The notes: generated by a model from the sequence alone, not told the origin. Counted from the stretch's first letter, positions 24,461 through 34,552 are shown. The stretch: DNA of 35,849 nucleotides from CAZKHG01 sp964552655 (GCA_964552655.1 CAZKHG010000035.1:1-35849); one strand, 5' to 3'. A program made the numbers and translations.

Positions 24461-24524
24461 ACTGAATAATTAATTATTAAGCTAAGATATATTAATTCAT
24501 CAATTTAGATATAATTATTCAGTA
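24460..24524 (-). repeat. 13-bp inverted repeat in the leader of the DUF3467 gene
   Basis: TACTGAATAATTA (24460-24472) and TAATTATTCAGTA (24512-24524) are perfect reverse complements separated by 39 nt. On the minus strand the downstream arm runs into the A of the DUF3467 start codon. A nested 14-bp AT-only palindrome lies at 24465-24478. The arms include three G/C pairs or bases besides A/T, so chance is less likely than for a pure AT repeat. Confidence 0.5.
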
Positions 24525-24534
24525 GAATATAATT

Positions 24535-24564
24535 AAAAAAAAGGCTGCATAAATTATGCAGCCT
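24535..24564 (-). terminator. Rho-independent terminator of the rpoBC transcript
   Basis: The arms AGGCTGCATAA (24542-24552) and TTATGCAGCCT (24554-24564) are perfect; read on the minus strand the hairpin is followed by a run of eight Ts. It lies 24 nt after the rpoC stop. Confidence 0.92.
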
Positions 24565-24587
24565 CTCTGTTTATAAAATCCTTGAAA

Positions 24588-27500
24588 CTACTCCTCATCT
24601 TCATCAAACTCAACCTCAACAGCCTGGTTGATTTGCGAAGCCTGATCGTAGTCATCTTTTGAGTAAACCACCAGGTTGTCAAACTCCCTTAATCCTGTCC
24701 CAGCAGGAATCAGGTGGCCGCAAATCACGTTTTCTTTTAACCCCTCAAGGTTATCAACTTTTCCATGTATAGCTGATTCGTTAAGCACCTTAGTTGTTTC
24801 CTGGAATGAAGCAGCAGACATAAAGCTATTGGTTTGAAGTGCTGCTCTGGTAATACCTTGCAGAACCTGACTTGATGTAGCCGGTACAGCATCTCGGGCT
24901 TCAATGAGCTTCATATCCTTACGTTTAAGGATAGAATTCTCATCACGGAGCTTACGGGCGGTAATGATCATACCGGGTTTCACCTCGATAGAATCGCCGG
25001 AGTCAATAACAACTTTTTTATCAAAGATCCAGTCGTTCTCGTCCATGAATTCCCACTTATCAACAACCTGTTTTTCAAGGAACCGGGTATCGCCAGGATC
25101 ATCAATTTCCACTTTCCGCATCATCTGACGAACAATGATCTCGAAATGCTTATCGTTGATTTTTACTCCCTGCATCCGGTAAACCTCCTGTACCTCATTC
25201 ACAATATATTCCTGAACCTTGGTGGGTCCTTTAATGGCGAGTATATCGGAAGGTGTAGTTGCGCCATCGGAGAGAGGTGTACCTGCCCTTACATAATCAT
25301 TTTCCTGCACCAGGATCTGTTTTGACAATGGCACCAGGTACTTTTTCACTTCACCGGTTTTTGAGGTAATTACAATTTCACGGTTACCACGCTTAATCTT
25401 TCCAAAGGATACTTCTCCATCAATCTCTGAAACAACGGCAGGGTTTGAAGGGTTGCGGGCTTCGAATAGCTCAGTAACTCTGGGCAAACCACCTGTGATA
25501 TCGCCAGATTTACCCATTGCTCTGGGAATTTTGGCAAGAATATCACCGGCTATAACCTGTTTTCCCTCATCTACAACTATATGCGATGAAACCGGCAGGT
25601 TGTATGAGCGAAGAACCTCATCCTTTTTATCAAGAATTTTGATCATGGGGTTCTTTGTTCTATCGCGGGTTTCAATAATAACCTTTTCGCGGTAACCTGT
25701 TTGCTCATCAGATTCTTCGCGGAAAGTTACTTCTTTGATAACAGAATCAAAATCAACTTTCCCGGATATCTCAGAGATAATAACTGCATTCCAGGGATCC
25801 CATTCACAGATCATTTGACCCTTGTTAACCAAATCCCCATTCTGAATATAAAGTTTTGATCCATAGGGAATTGAGTGAGTTGAAAGGGTAATTCCTGTAT
25901 TACGGTCAATTATTCGCATCTCGGCCAGTCGGCCAATAACGATATAGAATTTATTGCCGTTTTCATCTTTTCTCTCAACCGTTTTAAGTTCCTCTATTTC
26001 AGCCTTCCCGTCAAATCTGGCAACGATTTTAGAATCGGAAATAATATTTGATGCGGTACCCCCAACGTGGAAGGTACGCAGGGTAAGCTGTGTTCCCGGC
26101 TCACCGATACTTTGTGCCGCTATAACACCAACCGCTTCGCCCATCTGAATCATCCTACCTGTAGCCAGATTGCGGCCATAACACTTGGCACAAACCCCTT
26201 TCTTCGATTCACAGGTTAACACCGAACGAATTTCTACCTGTTCAATCGGGGAATCGTCAATTTCTTTTGCCACCTCTTCTGTTAACTCTTCGCCTGAAGA
26301 GATAATCAGTTTTCCGGTTAAGGGGTGATAAATATCATGAACGGTTGTACGACCCAGAATTCGCTCATATAAGCTTTCAACAACCTCTTCATTCTTTTTA
26401 ATGGCTGTTGCAACAAGTCCTCTAAGGGTACCACAATCGCTTTCAGTAATAATTACATCCTGGGAAACATCAACCAAACGACGGGTTAGATAACCTGCAT
26501 CGGCGGTTTTAAGGGCTGTATCAGCCAAACCCTTACGGGCACCGTGTGTGGAAATAAAATATTCAAGAACGGACAAACCCTCTTTAAAATTGGAAAGGAT
26601 AGGGTTTTCGATAATCTCATTCCCAGTTGATCCTGATTTTTGAGGTTTAGCCATCAAACCACGCATACCGCATAGCTGACGGATCTGCTCTTTTGATCCA
26701 CGGGCACCTGAGTCAAGCATCATATACACGGAGTTGAAACCCTGGTTATCCTCAGAAAGTTTCTTGAGCAGGATTAATGTAAGCTTCGCGTTGGTATGTG
26801 TCCAGATATCAATAATCTGGTTGTAACGCTCATTATTTGTTATAAGACCCATATTGTAGTTGGCCATAACCTCATCCACCTGTGCATAACCTTCTTCAAC
26901 CAGATCAATCTTATCCGGCGGAATGATTACATCATCAAGGTTGAACGACAATCCCCCTTTAAAAGCCATTTTATACCCAAGATCTTTAATGTCATCGAGG
27001 AATTGAGCGGTTTTGGCAATCCCGGTTTTCTTAAGGACATTACCAATAATATCGCGTAAAGATTTCTTGGTAAGTATTTCGTTAATGTAACCAATCTCCT
27101 TAGGAACCACCTGGTTGAAAATTATTCTGCCAATGGTTGTTTCAATTAATGAGTATTTTGTTGTTCCATCTTCATTTGTCTGTTCAATACGCACTTTTAC
27201 AATGGTATGAAGATCAACGGCTTTCTCATTATATGCAATTATGGCCTCTTCGGGAGAATAGAAGATTAGCCCCTCTCCTTTTGCTTTTTTCCTGGGTTTT
27301 GTAATGTAATACAAGCCAAGAACCATGTCCTGAGAAGGTACTGTAATTGGAGCACCATTTGCAGGGTTAAGAATATTATGAGAACCCAGCATTAAAAGCT
27401 GAGCCTCCAGAATTGCCTCATTCCCTAATGGCAGGTGAACAGCCATTTGGTCACCATCGAAATCGGCATTAAATGCAGTACATGAAAGTGGGTGCAGCTG

Positions 27501-28877
27501 AATGGCCTTACCCTCGATAAGTTTAGGTTGAAAAGCCTGAATACCTAAACGGTGAAGAGTAGGAGCCCTATTCAACAAAACAGGATGTCCTTTCAGCGCA
27601 TTCTCAAGGATATCCCAAACCACCGGATCCTTCCTGTCAACAATCTTTTTGGCAGATTTTACAGTTTTAACAATACCTCTCTCAATTAGTTTCCTGATAA
27701 TAAAAGGTTTATACAGTTCCGCGGCCATATCTTTGGGTAAACCGCATTCATGCATCTTCAGTTCAGGGCCTACAACAATTACAGAACGAGCGGAGTAGTC
27801 AACACGTTTACCTAGTAGGTTCTGACGGAATCGTCCCTGTTTCCCTTTTAAGCTATCGCTTAATGATTTAAGGGGACGATTTGCATCGGTTTTAACCGCA
27901 TTGGCCTTTCGGGAATTATCAAACAATGAATCAACTGCTTCCTGAAGCATACGCTTTTCGTTCCGAAGAATAACCTCAGGGGCCTTGATTTCAATTAGTC
28001 TTTTTAAACGGTTATTTCTGATAATAACCCTCCGATATAAGTCGTTTAAATCGGACGTAGCAAAACGACCACCATCCAGTGGCACTAATGGACGAAGTTC
28101 TGGGGGTATAACAGGGATCACTTTCAGAACCATCCATTCAGGCTTATTTACATTGACAGACTCACGAAAAGCCTCCACCACATTAAGCCTTTTCAGTGCT
28201 TCATTCTTTCTTTGCTGGGAGGTTTCAGTGTTTGCTTTGTGGCGAAGATCGTATGATAGCTCATCGAGTTTGAGGCGGGAAAGCAGCATGTACAATGCCT
28301 CTGCGCCCATACCAGCGATGAATTTGTTTGGATCGGTATCATCCAGGTGCTGGTTCTCTTTGGGAAGTGAATCCAGAATTTCCAGGTATTCCTCTTCGGT
28401 AAGAAAATCGAGATATTTAACACCATCAGCCTCTTTAACACCCGGGTTAATTACCACATAACGCTCGTAATAAATAACAGAATCAAGTTTTTTGGAAGGT
28501 AACCCAAGCAAGTACCCGATTTTGTTGGGGAGTGAACGAAAATACCAGATATGGGCAACCGGAACAACCAGGCTAATATGGCCCATACGTTCACGCCGAA
28601 CTTTTTTCTCAGTAACTTCAACTCCGCAACGATCGCATACAATACCTTTATAACGAATACGTTTGTATTTTCCGCAATGACATTCATAATCCTTAACAGG
28701 ACCGAATATCCTTTCGCAGAAAAGCCCATCGCGTTCGGGTTTATAAGTACGATAGTTGATAGTCTCGGGTTTGAGCACTTCACCGCTGGAACGCTCCAAA
28801 ACCTCTTCAGGCGAAGCAAGTCCAATGGTTATTTTTGTAAAATTGCTTTTAACCTTATTTTCTCTTCTGAACGACAT
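24588..28877 (-). CDS. rpoC: RNA polymerase beta' subunit
   Basis: 1429 residues. The N-terminal zinc site CHCGKYKRIRYKGIVCDRCG is near residues 70-90. The Mg-binding catalytic loop NADFDGDQMAVH lies around residue 470. The bridge-helix/trigger-loop region is followed by the second zinc site (CESKKGVCAKCYG), and the protein ends in an acidic tail (EVEFDEDEE). It forms the active centre of RNA polymerase with RpoB, whose gene ends 76 nt upstream. The length fits Bacteroidota RpoC proteins. Several reverse-strand frames overlap it, but they are by-products of its codon pattern. Confidence 0.98.
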   Translation of the reverse strand: MSFRRENKVKSNFTKITIGLASPEEVLERSSGEVLKPETINYRTYKPERDGLFCERIFGPVKDYECHCGKYKRIRYKGIVCDRCGVEVTEKKVRRERMGHISLVVPVAHIWYFRSLPNKIGYLLGLPSKKLDSVIYYERYVVINPGVKEADGVKYLDFLTEEEYLEILDSLPKENQHLDDTDPNKFIAGMGAEALYMLLSRLKLDELSYDLRHKANTETSQQRKNEALKRLNVVEAFRESVNVNKPEWMVLKVIPVIPPELRPLVPLDGGRFATSDLNDLYRRVIIRNNRLKRLIEIKAPEVILRNEKRMLQEAVDSLFDNSRKANAVKTDANRPLKSLSDSLKGKQGRFRQNLLGKRVDYSARSVIVVGPELKMHECGLPKDMAAELYKPFIIRKLIERGIVKTVKSAKKIVDRKDPVVWDILENALKGHPVLLNRAPTLHRLGIQAFQPKLIEGKAIQLHPLSCTAFNADFDGDQMAVHLPLGNEAILEAQLLMLGSHNILNPANGAPITVPSQDMVLGLYYITKPRKKAKGEGLIFYSPEEAIIAYNEKAVDLHTIVKVRIEQTNEDGTTKYSLIETTIGRIIFNQVVPKEIGYINEILTKKSLRDIIGNVLKKTGIAKTAQFLDDIKDLGYKMAFKGGLSFNLDDVIIPPDKIDLVEEGYAQVDEVMANYNMGLITNNERYNQIIDIWTHTNAKLTLILLKKLSEDNQGFNSVYMMLDSGARGSKEQIRQLCGMRGLMAKPQKSGSTGNEIIENPILSNFKEGLSVLEYFISTHGARKGLADTALKTADAGYLTRRLVDVSQDVIITESDCGTLRGLVATAIKKNEEVVESLYERILGRTTVHDIYHPLTGKLIISSGEELTEEVAKEIDDSPIEQVEIRSVLTCESKKGVCAKCYGRNLATGRMIQMGEAVGVIAAQSIGEPGTQLTLRTFHVGGTASNIISDSKIVARFDGKAEIEELKTVERKDENGNKFYIVIGRLAEMRIIDRNTGITLSTHSIPYGSKLYIQNGDLVNKGQMICEWDPWNAVIISEISGKVDFDSVIKEVTFREESDEQTGYREKVIIETRDRTKNPMIKILDKKDEVLRSYNLPVSSHIVVDEGKQVIAGDILAKIPRAMGKSGDITGGLPRVTELFEARNPSNPAVVSEIDGEVSFGKIKRGNREIVITSKTGEVKKYLVPLSKQILVQENDYVRAGTPLSDGATTPSDILAIKGPTKVQEYIVNEVQEVYRMQGVKINDKHFEIIVRQMMRKVEIDDPGDTRFLEKQVVDKWEFMDENDWIFDKKVVIDSGDSIEVKPGMIITARKLRDENSILKRKDMKLIEARDAVPATSSQVLQGITRAALQTNSFMSAASFQETTKVLNESAIHGKVDNLEGLKENVICGHLIPAGTGLREFDNLVVYSKDDYDQASQINQAVEVEFDEDEE

Positions 28878-28953
28878 AATCTGATTATTAATTTGTTAAG
28901 TTTTGCAACAGTAACCGTGATTTTCATCTCGGTTTTATAAACAGCAAAACATG

Positions 28954-31900
28954 CTATTCAAGGTTAACGCTTAATCCAAGGCCTCTAAGCTCGTGTAAAA
29001 GAACGTTTAACGACTCAGGTATTCCAGGGAAAGGCATGGCCTCACCTTTTACAATAGATTCGTAAGCTTTAGCACGACCAACAACATCATCGGATTTAAT
29101 AGTAAGTATCTCCTGAAGGATATGTGCGGCACCAAATGCCTCAAGTGCCCACACCTCCATCTCACCAAAACGCTGTCCACCAAACTGGGCTTTACCGCCA
29201 AGGGGCTGCTGAGTAATAAGTGAGTAGGGTCCAATTGAACGGGCATGCATCTTATCATCAACCATGTGCCCCAATTTGAGCATGTAGATTACACCAACTG
29301 TTGCCGGCTGATCAAACCGTTCACCGGTGCCACCATCATAAAGATAAGTTTTACCAAACTTAGGAATACCAGCTTTCTCAGTATATTCGGTAATATCATT
29401 CAATGTAGCACCATCAAAAATGGGTGTGCTAAAAGTAACTCCAAGTTTCTGTCCTGCCCAACCCAAGACGGTTTCGTAAATTTGTCCAAGGTTCATACGG
29501 GAAGGAACCCCCAATGGGTTAAGTACAATGTCAACAGGGGTACCATCCTCAAGGAACGGCATGTCCTCATCGCGAACAATTTTGGCTACTATACCCTTGT
29601 TCCCATGGCGACCAGCCATTTTATCACCAACTTTAACTTTACGCTTCTTGGCAATATATACCTTAGCCAGCTGAACTATCCCTGCGGGCAGCTCATCGCC
29701 AATGGTAACATTAAACTTCTTACGTTTATAGTCAGCATCGTACTCTTTCCACTTGAGAATATAGTTATGGATGATCTCCCGAATCTGGTCGTTTTTCTTC
29801 TTATCGGTAGTCCACTTGTTGGGGTTGACATTCATGTAATCTATGTCAATCAACATTTTATGGGTGAATTTTACACCGCGTGGTATAATTTCCTGATCGA
29901 AGTTATCAGTAACCCCTTGTGATGTTTTCCCGTTAACCAAAAAGAATAGCTTATCGACCAGCCGATCCAGTAGTTCTCTGGTTTGATTATTGAAGTCGTT
30001 GTCAATCTTGTCGAGTTGATTTTTCTCGTTGGTCTTGCTCTTTTTGGGATCTTTTGCATCCTTAACGGAGCGGGAAAACAACATCTTATCAATAACAACG
30101 CCGTACAGTGATGGCGGTGCTTTGAGAGAGGCATCTTTCACATCGCCTGCTTTATCGCCGAAAATTGCTCTAAGCAGCTTTTCTTCAGGGGTTGGGTCAG
30201 ATTCCCCTTTAGGTGTAATCTTTCCGATGAGTATATCCCCGGGATTTACATTTGCCCCAATGCGAATCATCCCGTTTTCATCGAGGTCCTTTGTAGCTTC
30301 TTCGGAAACGTTAGGGATATCAGAGGTTAACTCTTCAAGCCCGCGTTTTGTATCCCTTACCTCAAGTATATACTCATCAATATGTATAGATGTAAAAATA
30401 TCGTCCCGAACCAATCGTTCGTTAATTACAATTGCATCCTCAAAGTTATAGCCTTTCCAGGGCATAAATGCCACCTTTAGATTTCTACCTAAAGCAAGCT
30501 CCCCATCTTGAGTGGCATACCCTTCGGTAAGAATCTGGCCTTTTTTTATCTGTTGTCCCTTCTCAACCAAGGGTTTGATATTGATGCAGGTATTCTGATT
30601 GGTCTTTTTAAATTTGGCCAGCTTATACCTTTTCACTTCGGGGTTAAAGCTGACAAATTGCTCCTCTTCGGTCCTATTATACCTGATAACTATTTCCTCA
30701 GCATCAGCATATTCCACAACGCCATCCTCTTCGGCAACAATTTGTACACGGCTATCGCGAACAACCGATGACTCAAGCCCTGTTCCCACGATTGGCATTT
30801 CAGGTGAAATCAAAGGTACTGCCTGGCGCATCATATTCGATCCCATCAGAGCCCGGTTAGCGTCATCGTGCTCTAGGAATGGGATAAGTGATGCCGCAAT
30901 TGAGGCGATCTGGTTTGGCGCAATATCCATGAAATCGACATTTTCCCTTTCAGATAATGGGAAGTCGCCTTCATACCTGGATTTAACTTTAGAGTTGGTA
31001 AAAACTCCATCATCATCGAGTGGGGCGTTAGCCTGAGCAATTATCTTGGCTTCTTCCTCTTCGGCGCTCATATATTGAACATCGTCGAGGTTCATCCCAA
31101 CCTTGCCTTCCTGTACCTTACGGTATGGGGTTTCGATAAAACCGAGGTTGTTGATCTTTGCGTAAACGCAAAGTGATGAGATCAGACCAATATTTGGACC
31201 TTCCGGAGTTTCAATAGGGCAAAGTCTGCCATAGTGAGTGTAATGTACGTCACGAACTTCAAAACCTGCGCGTTCACGGGAAAGACCTCCGGGTCCCAGA
31301 GCTGAAAGACGGCGTTTATGCGTCATTTCGGCCAATGGGTTGGTTTGATCCATGAACTGTGATAGCTGGTTGGTTCCAAAGAATGAGTTGATAACTGATG
31401 ATAAAGTTTTGGAGTTGATCAGATCAATTGGGGTAAAAACCTCATTGTCGCGAACATTCATTCTTTCACGAATTGTTCTGGCCATACGGGCTAATCCTAC
31501 GCTGAACTGACCGGCAAGCTGCTCTCCAACGGTACGAACACGGCGGTTACTTAAGTGGTCAATATCATCCACATCGGCTTTTGAGTTGATTAGTTCAATC
31601 AAATACTTGATGATTTCAATGATATCTTCCCGGGTAAGCACTTTGGTGTCCATTGAAGTTGAAAGGTTCAACTTCTTATTAATTCTGTAACGGCCAACTT
31701 CTCCTAAATCGTAGCGTTTATCGGAGAAGAAGAGTTTATCAATAACATCCCGTGCAGTAGCTTCATCAGGTGGTTCTGAATTTCTAAGCTGGCGGTAAAT
31801 ATGAAGCACAGCCTCTTTTTCAGAATTACACGGATCCTTTTGAAGGGTATTATAAATTATGGCATAGTCGGAAATGCTCTGATTTTCCTTATGTAAAAGT

Positions 31901-32772
31901 ATAGACTTAACCCCTGAGTCAACAATTTCATCAATATGCTCGTTCTCAAGAACAGTCTCACGGTCAAGGATCACCTCGTTTCTTTCGATAGAAACTACTT
32001 CACCTGTATCCTCGTCAACAAAGTCTTCAACCCATGTTTTAAGAACCCTTGCGGCAAGTCTTTGTCCAACCACCTTTTTCAGGTTGGCTTTAGAAACCTT
32101 AATTTCATCAGCCAGGTTAAATATCTCAAGGATATTTTTATCGCTTTCGTAACCGATTGCTCTTAAAAGGGTGGTTACCGGCAATTTCTTCTTGCGGTCG
32201 ATGTAAGCATACATCACGTTGTTGATGTCGGTAGCAAATTCAATCCAGGACCCCTTGAATGGGATAATTCTGGCTGAATACAACTTGGTTCCGTTTGCAT
32301 GAACACTTTGACCAAAGAATACACCGGGTGATCGGTGCAGCTGAGACACTACAACTCGTTCTGCCCCGTTTATAACGAAGGTTCCACGTGGGGTCATATA
32401 GGGAATAACCCCCAGGTACACATCCTGAACCACGGTATCAAAATCTTCATGCTCCGGATCTGTGCAATAAAGCCTTAGCTTGGCTTTAAGTGGAACGCTA
32501 AAAGTTAAGCCTCGTTCTAAACACTCCTCGATAGAATACCTAGGAGGGTCGATATAGTAATCGAGAAATTCAAGTACAAAATTGTTCCGAGTATCGGAAA
32601 TTGGAAAATTCTCGCTAAAAACCTTAAACAATCCCTCCCTTTTACGATCTTCCGGTGAGGTGCCTAGCTGAAAAAACTCCTCGAACGATTTAAGCTGAAT
32701 CTCGAGAAAATCGGGATAGTTAAACTGGTTTTTTGTTTTTGCGAAATAAATTCTTTGTTTTTCTGAAGCCAT
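28954..32772 (-). CDS. rpoB: RNA polymerase beta subunit
   Basis: 1272 residues, a normal Bacteroidota length. The rifampicin-region motif FFGTNQLSQFMDQTNPLAE is followed by HKRRLSALGPGGL and VHYTHYGRLCPIETPEGPNIGL, and the C-terminal part has the conserved KMAGRHGNKGI and GGKAQFGGQRFGEMEVWALEA. In the rifampicin region the residues usually associated with sensitivity (Q, D, H, S) look unaltered by eye, so no resistance change is suggested. It is separated from rplL by 101 nt containing a terminator-like hairpin, and from rpoC by 76 nt. Confidence 0.98.
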   Translation of the reverse strand: MASEKQRIYFAKTKNQFNYPDFLEIQLKSFEEFFQLGTSPEDRKREGLFKVFSENFPISDTRNNFVLEFLDYYIDPPRYSIEECLERGLTFSVPLKAKLRLYCTDPEHEDFDTVVQDVYLGVIPYMTPRGTFVINGAERVVVSQLHRSPGVFFGQSVHANGTKLYSARIIPFKGSWIEFATDINNVMYAYIDRKKKLPVTTLLRAIGYESDKNILEIFNLADEIKVSKANLKKVVGQRLAARVLKTWVEDFVDEDTGEVVSIERNEVILDRETVLENEHIDEIVDSGVKSILLHKENQSISDYAIIYNTLQKDPCNSEKEAVLHIYRQLRNSEPPDEATARDVIDKLFFSDKRYDLGEVGRYRINKKLNLSTSMDTKVLTREDIIEIIKYLIELINSKADVDDIDHLSNRRVRTVGEQLAGQFSVGLARMARTIRERMNVRDNEVFTPIDLINSKTLSSVINSFFGTNQLSQFMDQTNPLAEMTHKRRLSALGPGGLSRERAGFEVRDVHYTHYGRLCPIETPEGPNIGLISSLCVYAKINNLGFIETPYRKVQEGKVGMNLDDVQYMSAEEEEAKIIAQANAPLDDDGVFTNSKVKSRYEGDFPLSERENVDFMDIAPNQIASIAASLIPFLEHDDANRALMGSNMMRQAVPLISPEMPIVGTGLESSVVRDSRVQIVAEEDGVVEYADAEEIVIRYNRTEEEQFVSFNPEVKRYKLAKFKKTNQNTCINIKPLVEKGQQIKKGQILTEGYATQDGELALGRNLKVAFMPWKGYNFEDAIVINERLVRDDIFTSIHIDEYILEVRDTKRGLEELTSDIPNVSEEATKDLDENGMIRIGANVNPGDILIGKITPKGESDPTPEEKLLRAIFGDKAGDVKDASLKAPPSLYGVVIDKMLFSRSVKDAKDPKKSKTNEKNQLDKIDNDFNNQTRELLDRLVDKLFFLVNGKTSQGVTDNFDQEIIPRGVKFTHKMLIDIDYMNVNPNKWTTDKKKNDQIREIIHNYILKWKEYDADYKRKKFNVTIGDELPAGIVQLAKVYIAKKRKVKVGDKMAGRHGNKGIVAKIVRDEDMPFLEDGTPVDIVLNPLGVPSRMNLGQIYETVLGWAGQKLGVTFSTPIFDGATLNDITEYTEKAGIPKFGKTYLYDGGTGERFDQPATVGVIYMLKLGHMVDDKMHARSIGPYSLITQQPLGGKAQFGGQRFGEMEVWALEAFGAAHILQEILTIKSDDVVGRAKAYESIVKGEAMPFPGIPESLNVLLHELRGLGLSVNLE

Positions 32773-32808
32773 TTTGATGTAATTAGTTGAACCTATAAAT
32801 ATAACAAT

Positions 32809-32845
32809 AAAAAGGCTTAGAACCTATTCTCACAGGTTCTAAACC
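32809..32845 (-). terminator. Terminator-like hairpin (possible attenuator) between rplL and rpoB
   Basis: TTAGAACCT (32817-32825) and AGGTTCTAA (32834-32842) form a perfect 9-bp stem, extended by GG/CC after one mismatch. On the minus strand it is followed by five Ts. It lies inside the ribosomal-protein/RNA-polymerase transcript, 37 nt before rpoB, where partial termination would set the ratio of L7/L12 to RNA polymerase. Confidence 0.75.
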
Positions 32846-32873
32846 CTTAATACCTAACAATATCAGGCTTTCG

Positions 32874-33248
32874 CTATTTAAGTTCAACTTCTGCTCCTGC
32901 CTCTTCGAGTTGTGCTTTGAGTGATTGTGCTTCTTCTTTAGAAACTCCTTCTTTAACAGCTTTTGGAGCTGCATCTACGAGGTCTTTAGCTTCTTTAAGA
33001 CCAAGTCCGGTAAGTTCCTTTACAAGTTTAACAACCTGAAGTTTAGCGCCACCAGCTGATTTGAGAACAACATCAAATGTTGATTTTTCAGCAGCAGCAG
33101 CACCTTCAGCGGCTGGAGCAGCAGCTACAGCAACAGCAGCAGCAGCTGGTTCAATGCCATATTCCTCTTTTAGAATTTTAGCGAGTTCGTTAACTTCCTT
33201 AACTGTAAGGTTAACTAAATCTTCTGCAAATTTCTTAAGATCTGCCAT
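32874..33248 (-). CDS. rplL: Ribosomal protein bL12 (L7/L12)
   Basis: 124 residues. The N-terminal dimerisation helices (1-33) are followed by an Ala-rich hinge (about 36-56, with runs of Ala encoded by GCA/GCT) and the globular C-terminal domain (STFDVVLKSAGGAKLQVVKL, then ELTGLGLKEAKDLVDAAP), which recruits translation factors. It forms the ribosomal stalk together with L10, encoded 36 nt upstream. Confidence 0.97.
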   Translation of the reverse strand: MADLKKFAEDLVNLTVKEVNELAKILKEEYGIEPAAAAVAVAAAPAAEGAAAAEKSTFDVVLKSAGGAKLQVVKLVKELTGLGLKEAKDLVDAAPKAVKEGVSKEEAQSLKAQLEEAGAEVELK

Positions 33249-33284
33249 TTTTACTAAGTGTTTAAAATTAATACGATACTAAAA

Positions 33285-33809
33285 TTATTTTTCTTTCTCT
33301 GAGAGTGTTTTAACAACACCAGCAAGAATATTTCGGCCGGATTGTAATGAAGAAACAACGTTTTTAGCGGGCGATTGGAGCAGGGCAACAACATCAGCAA
33401 TAAGCTCATTTTTGCTCTTCAGGTTCACCAATGCATCCAGCTGGTTTATACCAATGTAAATTGATTCTTCAACAAACGCGGCTTTCAATAAGGGTTTCGG
33501 ATGTTCTCTTAGAAAATCCTTGATAAGCTTAGCTGGAACGTTTCCGGTTTCGGTAAACATCACTGAAGTTGATCCTTTTAAAGAATCGAATATCGGTGAG
33601 AAATCGAACTTTCCGCTACGTTCAAGCGCTTTTTTAAGCAGGGTATTCTTAACCACCACCAGTTTTATGCTCTTATCGAAGCATTTCCGACGCAGCTTGC
33701 TGGTAACTTCAGCATTCAGTTCAGAAATATCGGTAAGATAAAAATGCGGGTAATGGTTAATTTTCTCTGCAAGCTTATCGATCAATTCGTTTTTATCTTC
33801 CCTTCTCAT
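33285..33809 (-). CDS. rplJ: Ribosomal protein uL10
   Basis: 174 residues, standard size. The N-terminal rRNA-binding domain (REDKNELIDKLAEKI, VVVKNTLLKKAL) is followed by a C-terminal helix that carries L7/L12 dimers. It lies between rplA (27-nt gap) and rplL. That gap is too short for a full classical L10 leader, so any autoregulatory binding site must lie elsewhere or overlap coding sequence. Confidence 0.96.
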   Translation of the reverse strand: MRREDKNELIDKLAEKINHYPHFYLTDISELNAEVTSKLRRKCFDKSIKLVVVKNTLLKKALERSGKFDFSPIFDSLKGSTSVMFTETGNVPAKLIKDFLREHPKPLLKAAFVEESIYIGINQLDALVNLKSKNELIADVVALLQSPAKNVVSSLQSGRNILAGVVKTLSEKEK

Positions 33810-33836
33810 AATACTTTTGGGTCTGTGATAAGGTTA

Positions 33837-34538
33837 TTAGTTCGATTCGGATATTGATTTTGGGTCGATAATTAGCCCTGGGCTCATAGTGCTGGAGAGG
33901 TAAATACTTTTAATGTATGTACCTTTTGCACTTGTAGGCTTGAGTTTAATAATAGTATTAAGAAACTCCTGGGCATTATCAACAATCTTCTCCGGTTCGA
34001 AAGAAACTTTCCCGATTGAGGAATGGATGATTCCAAACTTATCAACCTTGAAGTCAATCTTACCCTGTTTTACCTCTTTAACAGCCTTATCCACATCCAT
34101 GGTAACTGTACCACTTTTGGGGTTAGGCATTAATCCACGTGGACCAAGAATACGACCAAGTTGACCAACTTTAGCCATTACGGTTGGCATTGTGATAATT
34201 ACATCAATATCGGTCCAACCGCCTTTGATCTTCTCAACATAGTCGTCTAATCCAACGTGATCAGCACCTGCTTGGCGTGCGGCTTCTTCTTTATCGGGTG
34301 TACAGAGCACCAAAACGCGGGTCTGTTTCCCAGTGCCATGTGGAAGAGAAACGACTCCACGGACCATTTGATTGGCTTTCCGGGGGTCAACACCAAGCCG
34401 AACATCAATATCAACCGATGAATCAAACTTTGTGCTTGTAATTTCCTTCAACAGGGTAGCAGCCTCAATTAGCTTGTACTGTTTTCCAGGTTCAATCTTT
34501 GACAGAGCAAGCTTCCTGTTTTTAGTCAGTTTAGTCAT
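33837..34538 (-). CDS. rplA: Ribosomal protein uL1
   Basis: 233 residues, standard. It starts MTKLTKNRKLALSKIE and has DVDVRLGVD-like (SSVDIDVRLGVDPRKANQM), GTGK and GRILGPRGLMPNPKSGTVT, the signatures of L1. It binds the mobile L1 stalk of 23S rRNA and in other bacteria represses its own operon. It follows rplK after 14 nt. Confidence 0.97.
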   Translation of the reverse strand: MTKLTKNRKLALSKIEPGKQYKLIEAATLLKEITSTKFDSSVDIDVRLGVDPRKANQMVRGVVSLPHGTGKQTRVLVLCTPDKEEAARQAGADHVGLDDYVEKIKGGWTDIDVIITMPTVMAKVGQLGRILGPRGLMPNPKSGTVTMDVDKAVKEVKQGKIDFKVDKFGIIHSSIGKVSFEPEKIVDNAQEFLNTIIKLKPTSAKGTYIKSIYLSSTMSPGLIIDPKSISESN

Positions 34539-34552
34539 TGCACACTAGAGGT

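Noticed and set aside
29245..29922. A 225-codon open frame on the strand opposite rpoB, and similar antisense frames in rpoB/rpoC
   Set aside because: These lie within strongly conserved polymerase genes, have no recognisable domain or start signal, and are explained by the codon pattern of the real gene on the other strand.
33080..33150. GCA/GCT trinucleotide runs in rplL (possible microsatellite)
   Set aside because: They encode the normal Ala-rich hinge of L7/L12; there is no evidence of length variation.
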